DNA of 64,000 bases from Pseudomonas sp. MWU15-20650 (GTDB lineage Bacteria; Pseudomonadota; Gammaproteobacteria; Pseudomonadales; Pseudomonadaceae), in NCBI RefSeq assembly GCF_023242475.1, contig NZ_JALJFG010000004.1, positions 124,001 to 188,000 of the forward strand, given 5' to 3'. Made by a program: the position numbers and the translations under genes. Positions 26,876-37,939 of the stretch are shown in pieces; the stretch's first letter is position 1; each line of letters begins with the position of its first letter. A model generated the notes under the pieces. The model saw only the letters and a list, made by a program, of their open reading frames with translations, searched no databases and was not told the DNA's origin.

Positions 26876-26895
26876 ACCGGCCCCTCAGGGCCGGT
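26876..26895 (-). terminator. Terminator of purF
   Basis: ACCGGCCC-TGAG-GGGCCGGT on the minus strand followed by TTTTGT, 6 nt after the purF stop. Confidence 0.8.
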
Positions 26896-26901
26896 GTCTA
26901 C

Positions 26902-28407
26902 TCAGTTGTTGTACAGGTCGATGATCGCACTGACCGCCTGGGTCTTGATCTTCGACGAGTCGTTACGCGCCTGCTCGATCTTGTTCAGGTACGCCTCGTC
27001 GACGTCGCCTGTCACGTACTTGCCGTCGAAGACCGCGCAGTCGAACTGCTCGATCTTGATCTTGCCACCGCCGACCGCTTCGATCAGGTCCGGCAGGTCC
27101 TGGTAGATCAGCCAGTCAGCGCCAATCAGATCGGCTACGTCCTGCGTCGTACGGTTGTGGGCGATCAGTTCGTGAGCGCTTGGCATATCGATACCGTACA
27201 CGTTCGGGTAACGCACGGCGGGCGCTGCCGAACAGAAGTACACGTTCTTCGCACCGGCCTCGCGAGCCATCTGGATGATCTGCTTGCAGGTGGTACCGCG
27301 CACGATGGAGTCGTCCACCAGCATGACGTTTTTGCCGCGGAACTCCAGCTCGATAGCATTAAGCTTCTGGCGTACCGACTTTTTGCGGGCGGCCTGGCCG
27401 GGCATGATGAAGGTACGGCCGATGTAACGGTTCTTGACGAAACCTTCGCGGAACTTGACGCCCAAGTGGTTCGCCAGCTCCAGTGCAGCAGTACGGCTGG
27501 TATCCGGAATTGGGATCACCACGTCGATGTCGTGCTCGGGACGCTCGCGCAGGATCTTCTCGGCCAGCTTCTCACCCATGCGCAGACGCGCCTTGTAGAC
27601 CGAAACGCCATCGATGATCGAATCCGGACGCGCCAGGTAAACGTGCTCGAAGATGCACGGTGTGAGTTTCGGGGCGACCGCACATTGGCGGGTGTGCAAC
27701 TTGCCATCTTCGGTGATGTAGACCGCTTCGCCCGGTGCCAGGTCACGGATCAGGGTGAAGCCCAGCACGTCCAGGGACACGCTTTCGGAGGCGATCATGT
27801 ACTCGACCCCTTCGTCGGTATGACGCTGGCCGAACACGATCGGACGAATGCCGTGCGGGTCACGGAAACCGACAATGCCATAACCGGTGACCATCGCCAC
27901 GACCGCGTAACCACCGACGCAACGGTTGTGCACGTCAGTGACGGCCGCAAACACGTCCTCTTCGGTCGGCTGCAACTTGCCACGCTGGGCCAGTTCGTGG
28001 GCGAACACGTTGAGCAACACCTCCGAATCGGAGCTGGTGTTGACGTGGCGCAGGTCAGATTCGTAAATCTCCTTGGCCAGCTGCTCAACGTTGGTCAGGT
28101 TACCGTTGTGCGCCAAGGTAATGCCGTAAGGCGAGTTGACGTAGAACGGTTGAGCTTCGGCCGAGGTCGAGCTACCGGCGGTCGGGTAACGCACATGGCC
28201 AATACCCATGTGCCCGACGAGGCGCTGCATGTGACGCTGATGGAACACGTCACGCACCAGGCCATTGTCCTTGCGCAGAAATAACCGGCCGTCGTGGCTG
28301 GTCACAATACCGGCAGCATCCTGGCCGCGGTGCTGGAGGACGGTTAGCGCGTCATACAGCGCCTGATTGACGTTCGACTTACCGACGATACCGACGATGC
28401 CACACAT
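26902..28407 (-). CDS. purF: Amidophosphoribosyltransferase
   Basis: First committed step of purine synthesis (PRPP plus glutamine to phosphoribosylamine). 501 aa from ATG 28407, so that Cys2 becomes the N-terminal nucleophile (MCGIVGIVG). The glutaminase block RGQDAAGI and the PRPP-binding motif [13 protein letters not shown] are intact. An upstream ATG three codons away would bury the Cys. It follows cvpA by about 41 nt, the standard Pseudomonas/enterobacterial order. Confidence 0.97.
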   Translation of the reverse strand: MCGIVGIVGKSNVNQALYDALTVLQHRGQDAAGIVTSHDGRLFLRKDNGLVRDVFHQRHMQRLVGHMGIGHVRYPTAGSSTSAEAQPFYVNSPYGITLAHNGNLTNVEQLAKEIYESDLRHVNTSSDSEVLLNVFAHELAQRGKLQPTEEDVFAAVTDVHNRCVGGYAVVAMVTGYGIVGFRDPHGIRPIVFGQRHTDEGVEYMIASESVSLDVLGFTLIRDLAPGEAVYITEDGKLHTRQCAVAPKLTPCIFEHVYLARPDSIIDGVSVYKARLRMGEKLAEKILRERPEHDIDVVIPIPDTSRTAALELANHLGVKFREGFVKNRYIGRTFIMPGQAARKKSVRQKLNAIELEFRGKNVMLVDDSIVRGTTCKQIIQMAREAGAKNVYFCSAAPAVRYPNVYGIDMPSAHELIAHNRTTQDVADLIGADWLIYQDLPDLIEAVGGGKIKIEQFDCAVFDGKYVTGDVDEAYLNKIEQARNDSSKIKTQAVSAIIDLYNN

Positions 28408-28448
28408 GCGACGCAACCCCTACTTAATGAATCTTGACTGAACACAAC

Positions 28449-29006
28449 TTACTGAGGCGTTTTGGCCGGCAAGAGGTGTTCCTTGAACGGAAGATCAGCG
28501 GGTACGCTGATTCCGCTGGCCAGCCACTGACTGCTCCACCCCAATATGAGGTTCTTGGACCAATCTGCAACCAATAGAAATTTTGGCACGAGTACCGACT
28601 CCTGCCACCACGAATCCTGCTGTACCGGCCCCAGGCTCAACAGCCCGACCGCCACAACCACCAGCAACGCGCCACGCGCAGCGCCGAAGGCCATGCCGAG
28701 AAATCGATCGGTCCCGGAGAGGCCGGTGACACGTATCAACTCGCCAATAAGATAATTGACCATTGCCCCCACCAGCAGCGTGGCGATGAACATGATGGCG
28801 CAGCCCGCGATGACGCGAGCCGAAGGTGTCTCGATGTATCCGGCCAGGTAGACCGACAGTGAGCCACCGAACATCCAGGCTACGACTCCTGCGATGATCC
28901 ATGTCAGCAACGACAATGCTTCTTTTACGAAGCCGCGGCTTAGACTGATCAAAGCGGAGATGGCGACGATTGCAACGATCGCCCAATCAACCCAGGTAAA
29001 TGGCAC
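28449..29006 (-). CDS. cvpA: CvpA-family membrane protein
   Basis: 185 aa, four hydrophobic segments (residues about 5-22, 28-48, 65-85, 100-122), with the CvpA pattern ISLSRGFVKEALSLLTWI and FLGMAFGAARGALLV. Known for colicin V production and needed for purF expression in E. coli operons. Positioned upstream of purF. Confidence 0.93.
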   Translation of the reverse strand: MPFTWVDWAIVAIVAISALISLSRGFVKEALSLLTWIIAGVVAWMFGGSLSVYLAGYIETPSARVIAGCAIMFIATLLVGAMVNYLIGELIRVTGLSGTDRFLGMAFGAARGALLVVVAVGLLSLGPVQQDSWWQESVLVPKFLLVADWSKNLILGWSSQWLASGISVPADLPFKEHLLPAKTPQ

Positions 29007-29139
29007 AGTGCAGCCTACGTACGGATAAGGCGGCGCATTTTAGCAGAGCGCCGGGCTATCGGTAAGCTGTGATTGCGGGTGCTTTGCAAATCAATGGTTT
29101 GTGGCGAGCCAACGCCCTTTTAACCCACCACAAAACCAA

Positions 29140-29227
29140 TGTGGGAGGGGGCTTGCTCCCGATGGCGGCGGGTCAGTCAATACATTTGAACTGAACCACT
29201 GCCATCGGGAGCAAGCCCCCTCCCACA
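29140..29227. repeat. REPIN (inverted pair of REP elements)
   Basis: Arms TGTGGGAGGGGGCTTGCTCC and its complement (29140-29166 and 29201-29227) with a 34-nt loop, in the dedD-cvpA gap. Typical Pseudomonas REP doublet. Confidence 0.88.
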
Positions 29228-29251
29228 CTTAGACCGATTTGCTGGCTTGAA

Positions 29252-29914
29252 TCAGCCGCGCTCAGGCTGGAAACGCACCACAAAACCATTGAGGTTCTGC
29301 TGGCGCCCCAACAAGTCCCGCAGGCGGTCAGCTTCGGCGCGCTCGATCAGCGGCCCGATAAACACGCGATTCTTGCCATCGGCACTACGGATATAAGCGT
29401 TATAGCCCTGAGCACGCAGCTTTTTCTGCAAGGCGTCGGCGCTTTCGCGGTTGGCCAGGCTCGCGAGCTGGATCGACCAACTGATCGGCAAGCCATTGGG
29501 ATCGATACGACTCTGACCCACATCCGGCTTACCTGGCGCAGCGGGCTGCGGCGCTACCGGTTTAGGTGCAGGCGCGGGCACGGCCGGCTTGGCGGCAACA
29601 GCCGGGGCGGGTGCCGGCGTCGGCTTGACCACCGGCACACTCGGCTGAACCGGCATCGAAGGCGCTTGTTGCGCGGCAACCTCCTCATCCGTCGGAACCG
29701 GCTCTTGCGGCAATGCTTGCGGCTCGGGCACCACCACCGGCTCAACCTGAACCTGAGGGACCACCGGCGCCTGGGGTGCAGCTGGCGCCTCAACGATCAC
29801 TTGGCGCTGTTCGTCCTGGCGGGAAAACAGCATGGGCAGAAAAATCACTGCCAGCGCCACCAACACCAGGGCTCCAACCATTCGCTGCTTATATGCGCTA
29901 TCCAGTAATGCCAT
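29252..29914 (-). CDS. dedD: SPOR-domain cell-division protein DedD-like
   Basis: 220 aa. Short cytoplasmic [11 protein letters not shown], one membrane helix (VGALVLVALAVIFLPMLF), a long Pro/Ala/Val-rich periplasmic linker (about residues 35-135), and a C-terminal SPOR domain (ISWSIQLASLANRESADALQKKL through FIGPLIERAEADRL). SPOR domains bind septal peptidoglycan. The start at MALLDSAYK overlaps folC by 17 nt. Conserved order folC-dedD-cvpA-purF. Confidence 0.9.
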   Translation of the reverse strand: MALLDSAYKQRMVGALVLVALAVIFLPMLFSRQDEQRQVIVEAPAAPQAPVVPQVQVEPVVVPEPQALPQEPVPTDEEVAAQQAPSMPVQPSVPVVKPTPAPAPAVAAKPAVPAPAPKPVAPQPAAPGKPDVGQSRIDPNGLPISWSIQLASLANRESADALQKKLRAQGYNAYIRSADGKNRVFIGPLIERAEADRLRDLLGRQQNLNGFVVRFQPERG

Positions 29915-31205
29915 GTGCAGCTTCCTCCGTGGAGCGCCGGGCCAACCATTCGAGCGCCTCGGCAACACAATAAAATGATCCGAACAACAGGATTTCGTCC
30001 TCGGCCGTTGCTACCGCACACTGCGCCTCAAGGGCCGCGGTGACGCTTGCATACGACGCCACAGGCGCACCAAGGTTCTGCAAGGCAACTTCCAACTCAG
30101 CCGCCGGACGACTACGCGGCGTATCCAACGGTGCAACAGCCCAAGACTGAACGCCCCCCAGCAACGGCGCAACCACACCCTCCAGGTCCTTGTCGGCCAA
30201 CAACCCGAACACCGCCAGGCGACGACCAGCCGGTGGCGTGCGCGACAGGCGCTGGGCCAGGTATTGGGCAGCGTGGGGGTTATGCCCCACATCCAGCAGC
30301 AGGTTCAGCCGCTTGCCTTCCCATTCGAATACTCGGCGATCCAGGCGCCCGACCACGCTCGTGGCCAGCAACGTCGCGGCTATCTGCTCGGCATTCCAAG
30401 GCAAGCCCAGCAACAAATACGCTTGCAGCGCGAGCGCAGCGTTTTCCATCGGCAGGGTCAGCAAGGGCAGGTCGTGCAACGCAACAATTTGGCCATGCCC
30501 ATCGCGCCCACGCCATTGCCAATGCGTCGCACCGATCTCGAGATCAAATTCGCGACCACGCAGGTAGAACGGGCAACCTAGCTCACGCACCTTGTCCAGC
30601 AAGGGTTGCGGTGGGTCCAAGTCACCACACAGCGCGGGTTTGCCCTGACGGAAGATCCCGGCTTTTTCGTAGGACACAGACTCGCGAGTATCACCCAGGT
30701 AGTCAGCATGGTCGACACCAATGCTGGTGACCAGCGCCAGGTCGGCATCCACGACATTAACCGTATCCAGGCGTCCGCCCAGGCCGACTTCCAATACGAC
30801 CACATCCAGTTGCGCACGCTCGAACAACCAGAACGCCGCGAGGGTACCCATCTCGAAATAGGTCAGGGAAATTTCGCCACGCCCGGCATCCAGCGCAGCG
30901 AAGGCTTCGCACAGTTGCTCGTCAGTGGCTTCAACGCCATTGAGTTGCACCCGCTCGTTGTAGCGCAGCAGGTGCGGCGAACTGTACACGCCGACTTTCA
31001 GCCCTTGGGCTCGCAGCAGCGCCGCGACAAAGGCGCAGGTCGAGCCTTTGCCGTTGGTGCCGGTCACCGTGATCACTCGCGGTGCCGGGCGGCCCAACCC
31101 AAGGCGGGCCGCTACCTGTTGCGAGCGCTCCAGGCCCATGTCGATGGCTGACGGATGCAACTGCTCAAGGTAGGCGAGCCATTCGCCCAGGGTGCGCTGG
31201 GTCAT
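29898..31205 (-). CDS. folC: Bifunctional folylpolyglutamate/dihydrofolate synthase
   Basis: 435 aa. The ATP loop [14 protein letters not shown] (residues about 46-59), [14 protein letters not shown] and the Mur-ligase-like C-terminal domain ([11 protein letters not shown]) are intact. Adds glutamates to folates and makes dihydrofolate from dihydropteroate. Its ATG overlaps the accD stop by 4 nt. Confidence 0.95.
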   Translation of the reverse strand: MTQRTLGEWLAYLEQLHPSAIDMGLERSQQVAARLGLGRPAPRVITVTGTNGKGSTCAFVAALLRAQGLKVGVYSSPHLLRYNERVQLNGVEATDEQLCEAFAALDAGRGEISLTYFEMGTLAAFWLFERAQLDVVVLEVGLGGRLDTVNVVDADLALVTSIGVDHADYLGDTRESVSYEKAGIFRQGKPALCGDLDPPQPLLDKVRELGCPFYLRGREFDLEIGATHWQWRGRDGHGQIVALHDLPLLTLPMENAALALQAYLLLGLPWNAEQIAATLLATSVVGRLDRRVFEWEGKRLNLLLDVGHNPHAAQYLAQRLSRTPPAGRRLAVFGLLADKDLEGVVAPLLGGVQSWAVAPLDTPRSRPAAELEVALQNLGAPVASYASVTAALEAQCAVATAEDEILLFGSFYCVAEALEWLARRSTEEAAHGITG

Positions 31206-32122
31206 AGGTTTGCAGGCACCGGCGGCACAACGATAGGTTCAACTTTAGGCGCGACGTACACAGGCGTCGGCAGCCCCATCATCTGCGCCAGCAGGTTGCC
31301 CAGGCGCGGACGCAACTCACCGCGCGCAATGATCAGGTCGATCGCACCATGCTCCAGCAGGAACTCACTGCGCTGGAAACCTTCCGGCAGTTTTTCGCGA
31401 ACGGTTTGCTCGATCACGCGCGGGCCGGCAAAGCCGATCAGTGCCTTGGGCTCGCCGACAATCACGTCACCCAGCATGGCCAGGCTGGCCGAAACACCGC
31501 CGTAGACCGGGTCGGTCAACACGGAGATGAACGGAATGCCTTCTTCGCGCAGGCGCGCCAGTACCGCCGAGGTCTTGGCCATCTGCATCAGCGAGATCAG
31601 GGCTTCCTGCATGCGCGCACCGCCGGAGGCTGCAAAGCAGATCATCGGGCAGCGGTTTTCCAAGGCGTAGTTGGCGGCACGCACAAAGCGCTCACCGACA
31701 ATGGCGCCCATGGAGCCGCCCATGAAGGAGAATTCGAACGCCGAGACCACGACCGGCATGCCCAGCAGCTTACCGCTGACAGAGATCAGCGCATCTTTCT
31801 CGCCAGTCTGCTTCTGCGCGGCGGTCAGGCGGTCCTTGTACTTCTTGCCGTCGCGGAACTTGAGACGGTCGACCGGCTCCAGGTCTGCGCCCAGCTCATT
31901 GCGGCCGTCGGCATCCAGGAAGATATCGATGCGGGCGCGGGCGCCGATACGCATGTGGTGGTTGCACTTGGGGCAAACATCCAGGGTCTTTTCCAGCTCC
32001 GGGCGGTACAGCACCGCGTCGCAGGACGGGCACTTGTGCCACAGACCTTCAGGAACCGAGCTTTTCTTCACCTCGGAACGCATGATCGAAGGGATCAGTT
32101 TGTCTACTAACCAGTTGCTCAT
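31202..32122 (-). CDS. accD: Acetyl-CoA carboxylase carboxyltransferase subunit beta
   Basis: 306 aa from MSNWLVDKL. Zinc ribbon C-x2-C...C-x2-C (CPSCDAVLY and DVCPKCNHH) near residues 27-49, then the crotonase-like carboxyltransferase fold with [17 protein letters not shown]. Partner of AccA in making malonyl-CoA. An in-frame start 11 codons upstream is less likely. The 245-nt gap before it (32123-32367) holds its promoter and no gene. Confidence 0.96.
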   Translation of the reverse strand: MSNWLVDKLIPSIMRSEVKKSSVPEGLWHKCPSCDAVLYRPELEKTLDVCPKCNHHMRIGARARIDIFLDADGRNELGADLEPVDRLKFRDGKKYKDRLTAAQKQTGEKDALISVSGKLLGMPVVVSAFEFSFMGGSMGAIVGERFVRAANYALENRCPMICFAASGGARMQEALISLMQMAKTSAVLARLREEGIPFISVLTDPVYGGVSASLAMLGDVIVGEPKALIGFAGPRVIEQTVREKLPEGFQRSEFLLEHGAIDLIIARGELRPRLGNLLAQMMGLPTPVYVAPKVEPIVVPPVPANL

Positions 32123-32367
32123 GCTTTCTTTCTCCAGTACCGGTGGCTTGAACACAGCCCCGCGTATGCCCTTGAGCTAAATTCATATGTGGCGATGATA
32201 CAGGGGGGACGGGGTCAGACGTTCGACCTGCCATTTCCCGCCAGTATCCTCAGCCTTCCAGACAACCTGCCAGCGCAGGGTTGCCACTTCATTTCCGGGC
32301 CTCCCGCAGGCGGCGCCGGTGCTGTTTTACACAGTGGTAGTTATGGACGGCGGCAGACTGCCAGCCG

Positions 32368-33000
32368 TCACATCCCGACACTGCTGTTGCGCACGACCTG
32401 CATGAATGCGCGAATCTTGCTGTGATCCTTGATGCCCTTGCCCTGCTCTACCCCACCGCTGACGTCCACGGCGAATGGTCGGACCTGCTCGATGGCCGCC
32501 CCGACATTAGCGGCATTAAGCCCACCGGCCAGAATGATCGGCTTGCTCAAGCCCTCCGGAATCAGTGACCAATCGAACGCCTCGCCCGTGCCCCCCGGCA
32601 CCCCTTCGACGTAGGTGTCCAACAGGATCCCACGTGCGCCGGTGTACGCGGCGCACGCCGCGGCAATATCGTCCCCCGCCTTGACCCGCAATGCCTTGAT
32701 GTACGGGCGTTGGTAGCTTTCGCATTCATCCGGGGTCTCGTCGCCATGGAATTGCAACAGGTCCAGCGGCACGGCATCCAGGGTTTCGTTGAGCTCACAA
32801 CGGCTGGCGTTGACGAACAGGCCCACGGTGGTCACGAACGGCGGCAGCGCGGCAATGATCGCCCGCGCCTGCAACACATTTACCGCCCGCGGGCTCCTGG
32901 CATAAAACACAAAACCGATGGCATCCGCCCCTGCCTCGACTGCCGCCAGCGCGTCTTCTATGCGGGTAATCCCGCAAATCTTGCTGCGAACGGCTGACAT
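32368..33000 (-). CDS. trpF: Phosphoribosylanthranilate isomerase
   Basis: 210-aa TIM barrel. Catalytic Cys in KICGITR and Asp in LLDTYVEG, plus the phosphate loop [14 protein letters not shown]. Converts phosphoribosylanthranilate to CdRP in tryptophan synthesis. Lies 64 nt after truA, as usual in Pseudomonas. Confidence 0.95.
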   Translation of the reverse strand: MSAVRSKICGITRIEDALAAVEAGADAIGFVFYARSPRAVNVLQARAIIAALPPFVTTVGLFVNASRCELNETLDAVPLDLLQFHGDETPDECESYQRPYIKALRVKAGDDIAAACAAYTGARGILLDTYVEGVPGGTGEAFDWSLIPEGLSKPIILAGGLNAANVGAAIEQVRPFAVDVSGGVEQGKGIKDHSKIRAFMQVVRNSSVGM

Positions 33001-33064
33001 ATCGTAGAAACCTCAGGGATTGGACCGAGAAAGTCCCGGATGGTAACAAAAGCTTTTCCAGGCG

Positions 33065-33889
33065 TCAGCCGCCAAGTTCGCTGAAACCTGTGAGGAAGTG
33101 TGGCCCGATAAAACGTTCCGGCAACTCGAACTCGTCACGGTACTCCACATCCACCAAGTACAGGCCAAACGGATGCGCCGTGACTCCGCCGGTGCGACGA
33201 ATCCTGCTCTCCAGCACTTCCTTGGCCCATTCCACCGGGCGCTCGCCAGTACCGATGGTCATCAGCACGCCAGCGATGTTACGCACCATGTGGTGCAGGA
33301 ACGCCCCGGCGCGGATATCCAACACAATCATCTTGCCGTGACGAGTCACGCGCAGGTGATGGACCTCCTTGATCGGCGACTTGGCCTGGCACTGGCCGGC
33401 ACGAAAGGCACTGAAGTCATGCACACCCACCAGATGCTGCGCGGCCTCGGCCATGCGTTCGGCATCCAGCGGGCGGTGGTTCCAGGTAATTTCTTCGTTA
33501 AGGTGCGCCGGACGGATCTGGTCGTTGTAGATCACATAGCGATAACGACGGGCAATGGCCTTGAACCGCGCATGAAAATGCGCCGGCATGACCTTGGCCC
33601 AACTCACGCTGACGTCATGGGGCAAATTGATATTAGCCCCCATCACCCACGCCTTCATCGAGCGCTCGGCCTGGGTATCGAAATGCACCACCTGGCCACA
33701 GGCGTGTACCCCTGCGTCAGTACGCCCGGCACACATCAGCGACACCGGCGAGTCGGCGACCTTGGACAGTGCATTCTCCAGCGTTTCCTGCACCGTCAGC
33801 ACGCCTGACGCCTGACGCTGCCAGCCACGATAGCGCGAGCCTTTGTATTCCACGCCCAAGGCGATGCGGTAAAAGCCTGCGGCCGCCAT
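33065..33889 (-). CDS. truA: tRNA pseudouridine(38-40) synthase
   Basis: 274 aa with the start at MAAAGFYRIALGVEYKG, the point where family members begin; a TTG extension to 33946 is possible but lacks an RBS. Catalytic Asp in CAGRTDAGVHA, plus ARRYRYVIYN and FLHHMVRNIAGVL of the RNA-binding fold. Modifies the anticodon arm of many tRNAs. Confidence 0.94.
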   Translation of the reverse strand: MAAAGFYRIALGVEYKGSRYRGWQRQASGVLTVQETLENALSKVADSPVSLMCAGRTDAGVHACGQVVHFDTQAERSMKAWVMGANINLPHDVSVSWAKVMPAHFHARFKAIARRYRYVIYNDQIRPAHLNEEITWNHRPLDAERMAEAAQHLVGVHDFSAFRAGQCQAKSPIKEVHHLRVTRHGKMIVLDIRAGAFLHHMVRNIAGVLMTIGTGERPVEWAKEVLESRIRRTGGVTAHPFGLYLVDVEYRDEFELPERFIGPHFLTGFSELGG

Positions 33890-34008
33890 TTCGGCGGCCG
33901 CGTTATCTATATTTGCCAAGAACTGAGAGCCTGAAGAGTTGCGCAAAGGCGGCCATTATAAGGCGGTGCGCCCCAGACGCCATGGGTTTGGTAGGTTACA
34001 AAGCAAAA

Positions 34009-34028
34009 CGGCGACCCAAGGGTCGCCG
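34009..34028 (-). terminator. Terminator of fimV
   Basis: CGGCGACCC-TT-GGGTCGCCG on the minus strand followed by TTTTG, 19 nt after the fimV stop. Confidence 0.75.
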
Positions 34029-34047
34029 CAGTATCAATGGCTGGCAA

Positions 34048-36579
34048 TCACGCCAAGCGCCCGAGCATTTCCTTGGCCTCGATGCGCTGCGCCTCATCGC
34101 CTTCGGTCAACACTTCGGAAAGGATATCCCGCGCGCCGTCTGCATCGCCCATATCAATATAAGCCTGGGCCAGGTCCAGCTTGGTGGCGACCTCATTCGT
34201 ACCGGAGAGGAAGTCAAACTCCGGCTCATCAGCGCCCAGCGCGGCGTCCTCTGCGGTGAAGGAAGGCTCGATCGAAGGATGTTCCAGGCTCTGGGACAAG
34301 CGATCCAGCTCGGCATTGACGTCATCCAGGTCCGACGCGAAGGCATCAGGCTTGGCAGCCGGGGCACTGGGTTCGTCAGCAAGGGACAGGTCGAAATCTT
34401 CCGGCAGGTCGAAATCGTCCAGGGCCGCAGGCGTCAAGGTGGGTGGTTCAACCGGCGGCACGTCCTTCATCGAGTCTTCCAACCCCGAGAGGAAGTCGTC
34501 ATCGGACTGTGAGGCCGGCGGATCCAATTGCAGGTCCAGGTCAAAGTCCGACAGGTCTTCTTCACTGGCCTTGGCGTCAGTCTGTTGCTGCAACAGCGCC
34601 TCAAAGGTCTGCTGGTCTTGCGCAACCACGGCCGGTGAGGCGGCCTCCAGATCATCCAGGCTCAGGTCGAAATCGGTGTCGAACGCCTCTGCTGGCGGCG
34701 TCGGCTTGTCTTCCAACAAGTTCTTGACGTATTGGGCATCCAGCGCCGCTGCGGCAACGGCGGCACTGACGCCCGCCGCCAACACGGCCATGGCCGGGAA
34801 GCGTCCCTTGAGCTGCTCGACCTGGGCATGGTTTTCACCGTTGGCCACCAGTTGGCGCTCCTGGGTGACAAAACCCTCCTTGTCGTTTTGCAGGCCATAG
34901 ACTTCCATCAGCTTCAAGCGCAGGTCGCTGCGCTTGGGCTCGTGCTTGATGGCTTGTTCAAGGACGTCAGCGGCCTGGTTCAGGTGGCCACGGTCGATAT
35001 GGGACTGGGCCTGGGCCAGTGCATCGCTGGAGTTTTCCGGGGCCACGGCAACGGCCAGCGGCGCGAGCACGGAGGCAACAGTCGGCGCCACCACAGGCTC
35101 AACGACCGGTGCCGGTGCAGGCGCGGCCGCCAGCTTGACACTGGGCGGCGGCACTTCAAGCCCTTCGAAGCTGTCAGGCGGCAGGTCGTGGTCAATGTTG
35201 GAGGCGAACGCCGGCTCTTCAGCCAGGGCCCGCGCCATGCGCAGGTGCTTTTCTTCTTCACGACGGGCATTGCGATGACGCGCCCATAGCAGCAGAAGCA
35301 GCAGCACCACCAGGCCCGCGGCACCACCAATGACGCCAAGGACAATCGGGTTGGTCAGCAGCTCATTGAACTTGCCGTCGGTGCTGGCTGGCGCCGCATC
35401 TGGCTTGACGGGCTCAGGTGCCGGCACAGCGGCAGCCGGCTGCGTCGCAGTGGCCGCAGCCGGCTCGCCTGGCAACTGGGCCGGTATCACCGCAGTCGCT
35501 GGCGCAGCGGGATCACCCTTTTCCGCCTGCAAGCGGGCCAGTTGATCGTTCTTCAGTTGAATCAGTTTTTGCAGCTTGTCCAATTGGCTTTGCAGGTCTG
35601 CCGCGCGACTTTTCAGTTCGGCATTATCACGGCGCGTGGTGTCCAGCTCTTCCTGGGTCATCGCCAGTTTGTCGTTCAGGGCGCGACTGTCACCAGCCTT
35701 GCCCTTCGCCCCCTTCTTGGCCGACTCGGCCGAGACCAGGCTCAGGTTGTCCTTGGCATGAGTACTCGATGGTGCATCGCCGGCTTGAGTGCGCTTGGTG
35801 GCATCCAGCTGCGGCTTGCCTACCACTGGATTCGGCGTGGTACGGCGGCCCTGGCGCCAGGCCGTGTTTTGCGCGGCCACCTCGGCGATCGCCCGGGGCT
35901 GCGGCAGGCTGGTCGCTTGCACACGGTCAGGAAGACGCAGGACCTGCCCGGTTTTCAGACGGTTGATATTGCCGTCGACGAAGGCATCGGGGTTGAGCGC
36001 CTGGATGGCCAGCATGGTCTGCTGGACCGAAGCGCCATTGCGATTCTTCTCGGCAATTTCCCATAAGGTGTCATGGGATGTGGTCGTGTGCTGGGCAGGC
36101 TTGCTGGCGGCCGGGGCGGTGCTGGCCGGCGCGCTCAAGCGCGAGGCCGGCGCACTGGCCGTCGGTGCCGGCTGATCGAACTTGGCGGGGTCGAGCAGCA
36201 CGCTGTAGTCACGCATCAAACGGCCATTGGGCCATTGCACCTGCAGCAGGAAGCGCACGTAGGAGTCGGGCAGCGGCTTGCTGGAGGTCACGCGCACCAC
36301 GCTACGACCGTTGGGGTTGATCACCGGGGTGAACGTCAGGTCATTGAGAAACGCCTGGCGATCGACACCGGCATCCACAAATGCCTGGGACGAAGCCAGG
36401 CTCGGCGTGATCTCTGATGCTGTAAGGCCACCGACATCGAGCAACTCGATCTCAACCGACAGCGGCTGGTTCAACGTCGACTTGAGAGTCATCTCCCCAA
36501 GTTGCAGCGCCTGCGCCATACCGGAGGCCAGCGCCGAGGCGGCCGCTATTGCTAACACCAGTTTGCGAACTTGAACCAT
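34048..36579 (-). CDS. fimV: FimV/HubP-type peptidoglycan-binding polar hub protein
   Basis: 843 aa from MVQVRKLVLAIAA. Signal peptide ending SGMAQA, a conserved N-terminal domain (LGEMTLKSTLNQPLSVEIEL), a LysM region (about 160-215, TSHDTLWEIAEKN), a coiled coil (about 320-370, AELKSRAADLQSQLDKLQK), one membrane helix (about 411-432), then a long acidic Asp/Ala-rich cytoplasmic part with TPR repeats and the FimV C-terminal domain (KLDLAQAYIDMGDADGARDIL). Organises type IV pili and polar signalling. The acidic cytoplasmic part is typical. Confidence 0.93.
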   Translation of the reverse strand: MVQVRKLVLAIAAASALASGMAQALQLGEMTLKSTLNQPLSVEIELLDVGGLTASEITPSLASSQAFVDAGVDRQAFLNDLTFTPVINPNGRSVVRVTSSKPLPDSYVRFLLQVQWPNGRLMRDYSVLLDPAKFDQPAPTASAPASRLSAPASTAPAASKPAQHTTTSHDTLWEIAEKNRNGASVQQTMLAIQALNPDAFVDGNINRLKTGQVLRLPDRVQATSLPQPRAIAEVAAQNTAWRQGRRTTPNPVVGKPQLDATKRTQAGDAPSSTHAKDNLSLVSAESAKKGAKGKAGDSRALNDKLAMTQEELDTTRRDNAELKSRAADLQSQLDKLQKLIQLKNDQLARLQAEKGDPAAPATAVIPAQLPGEPAAATATQPAAAVPAPEPVKPDAAPASTDGKFNELLTNPIVLGVIGGAAGLVVLLLLLLWARHRNARREEEKHLRMARALAEEPAFASNIDHDLPPDSFEGLEVPPPSVKLAAAPAPAPVVEPVVAPTVASVLAPLAVAVAPENSSDALAQAQSHIDRGHLNQAADVLEQAIKHEPKRSDLRLKLMEVYGLQNDKEGFVTQERQLVANGENHAQVEQLKGRFPAMAVLAAGVSAAVAAAALDAQYVKNLLEDKPTPPAEAFDTDFDLSLDDLEAASPAVVAQDQQTFEALLQQQTDAKASEEDLSDFDLDLQLDPPASQSDDDFLSGLEDSMKDVPPVEPPTLTPAALDDFDLPEDFDLSLADEPSAPAAKPDAFASDLDDVNAELDRLSQSLEHPSIEPSFTAEDAALGADEPEFDFLSGTNEVATKLDLAQAYIDMGDADGARDILSEVLTEGDEAQRIEAKEMLGRLA

Positions 36580-36740
36580 AGCCTCATCCTTTGTCTGAAC
36601 ACTCCCCGGCCTGCGAGAAGGTTGGTAACCGCTGCCATAAGGCATGGCGAGCCGATAGGTCACCGACGCGCTTCTGTTCTGCTTTGGGCCAAGCATAGCG
36701 CCTGGCTAGAATCAATCTACAAATTGCCGCCAAGTATCTT

Positions 36741-37751
36741 TTACACAAGACCTTTTATCAACAACTGCGCCAGTTGCACGGCGTTGAGGGCGGCGCCTTT
36801 GCGTACGTTATCTGACGTCAGCCACAGATTTAGTTCCGCCGGGTCGTCGATGCCTGCGCGAACCCGCCCGACGTAAACCACGTCCTGGCCCACCGCGTCG
36901 CCTACGGCCGTAGGATAATCCCCCTCCTCGACCAACTCGATGCCCGGCGCGGCGTCGAGAATGCGATTGACAGCCGCCAGGTCAACCGGCGCCCCCAATT
37001 GCAAAGACACAGTCAGGCTATCGCCAAAAAACACCGGGGCTTGAACGCAGGTGGCGGAAATCTTCAGCAAAGGAATTTCCAGCACCGCGCGCAGCTCGTG
37101 TACGAGACGTTTCTCCAGGGCTGTATGACCTTGGGCGTCTGGTGTACCGACCTGTGCCAGCAGGTTGAAGGCCATCTGCCGATCGAAGAACTTGGGCTCC
37201 AGCGGCCGCACATTCAACAGCTCTGCTGTCTGTCGGGCCAACTCGCTCACGGCTTCACGCCCCTGCGCGGAGACGGCCAGGCTGGCAGTGACGCTGACGC
37301 GCTGGATGTCGAGCAAACCCCGCAACGGCGCCAACACCACCGCCAGGTTGGTGGCGGACGGGCTTGGGCTGCTGAGCTGGAAGGGCTTTTTCAGCCCCTT
37401 GAGAATGTGCGCATTGGCCTCCGGTACGACTTGAGGCGCCTGCTCAGCCGGCAGCGCACCGGACAGGTCGATCACCGAACACCCGGCGGCCGTGGCACGC
37501 GGGGCGAAACTCAGGGTTACCGCCGGGCCGGCTGCGAAGAACGCAAGCTGCGCCTTGCTGAAGTCGAACTCATCGACCTCCCTGACCCGTACGTTCTTGC
37601 CGCGAAACGGCACCGATGCACCGGCCGAATTGCTGCCCGCCAGCAGATACAGGGTGCCCACCGGGAAATCCAGCTCTTCGAGAATCTGCACCAGGGTTTC
37701 GCCAACGGTGCCGGTGGCGCCGATCACGGCGATTTCAAAGGTCTGGGTCAT
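36741..37751 (-). CDS. usg: Usg-like aspartate-semialdehyde dehydrogenase homologue without catalytic Cys
   Basis: 336 aa from MTQTFEIAVIGATGTVGE. The NADP-binding N-terminus and dimerisation domain of Asd are present, but where true Asd has a Cys (NPNCST or GGNCTV), this protein has SSPSPSATNLAV (about residues 127-138), with no Cys. It therefore should not catalyse the Asd reaction. Such Usg proteins lie next to asd in Pseudomonas and enterobacteria; their role is not known to me. Directly downstream of asd. Confidence 0.88.
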   Translation of the reverse strand: MTQTFEIAVIGATGTVGETLVQILEELDFPVGTLYLLAGSNSAGASVPFRGKNVRVREVDEFDFSKAQLAFFAAGPAVTLSFAPRATAAGCSVIDLSGALPAEQAPQVVPEANAHILKGLKKPFQLSSPSPSATNLAVVLAPLRGLLDIQRVSVTASLAVSAQGREAVSELARQTAELLNVRPLEPKFFDRQMAFNLLAQVGTPDAQGHTALEKRLVHELRAVLEIPLLKISATCVQAPVFFGDSLTVSLQLGAPVDLAAVNRILDAAPGIELVEEGDYPTAVGDAVGQDVVYVGRVRAGIDDPAELNLWLTSDNVRKGAALNAVQLAQLLIKGLV

Positions 37752-37843
37752 GGAGGCTGCCTCGGGCATTGCGGGGGGAGCGGCACTTTACCGGGTGGTT
37801 GGGGGTGAGGCAATTAACCTTGGGTTTGTGGTGTGGCTGATGG

Positions 37844-37923
37844 CCTTATCGGGAGCAAGCCCCCTCCCACAGGTTGATGCCTGAACGCATTCAAATGTGG
37901 GAAGGGGCTTGCTCCTGATAAGG
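37844..37923. repeat. REPIN between usg and asd
   Basis: Inverted REP pair, arms CCTTATCGGGAGCAAGCCCC... and complement (37844-37871 and 37896-37923) with a 24-nt loop. Confidence 0.85.
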
Positions 37924-37939
37924 TCCGAAAGCACAACAA

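Noticed and set aside
26836..28284. 482-codon plus-strand open frame
   Set aside because: Antisense to purF; composition (Val/Asp/His/Arg rich) is that of a shadow frame.
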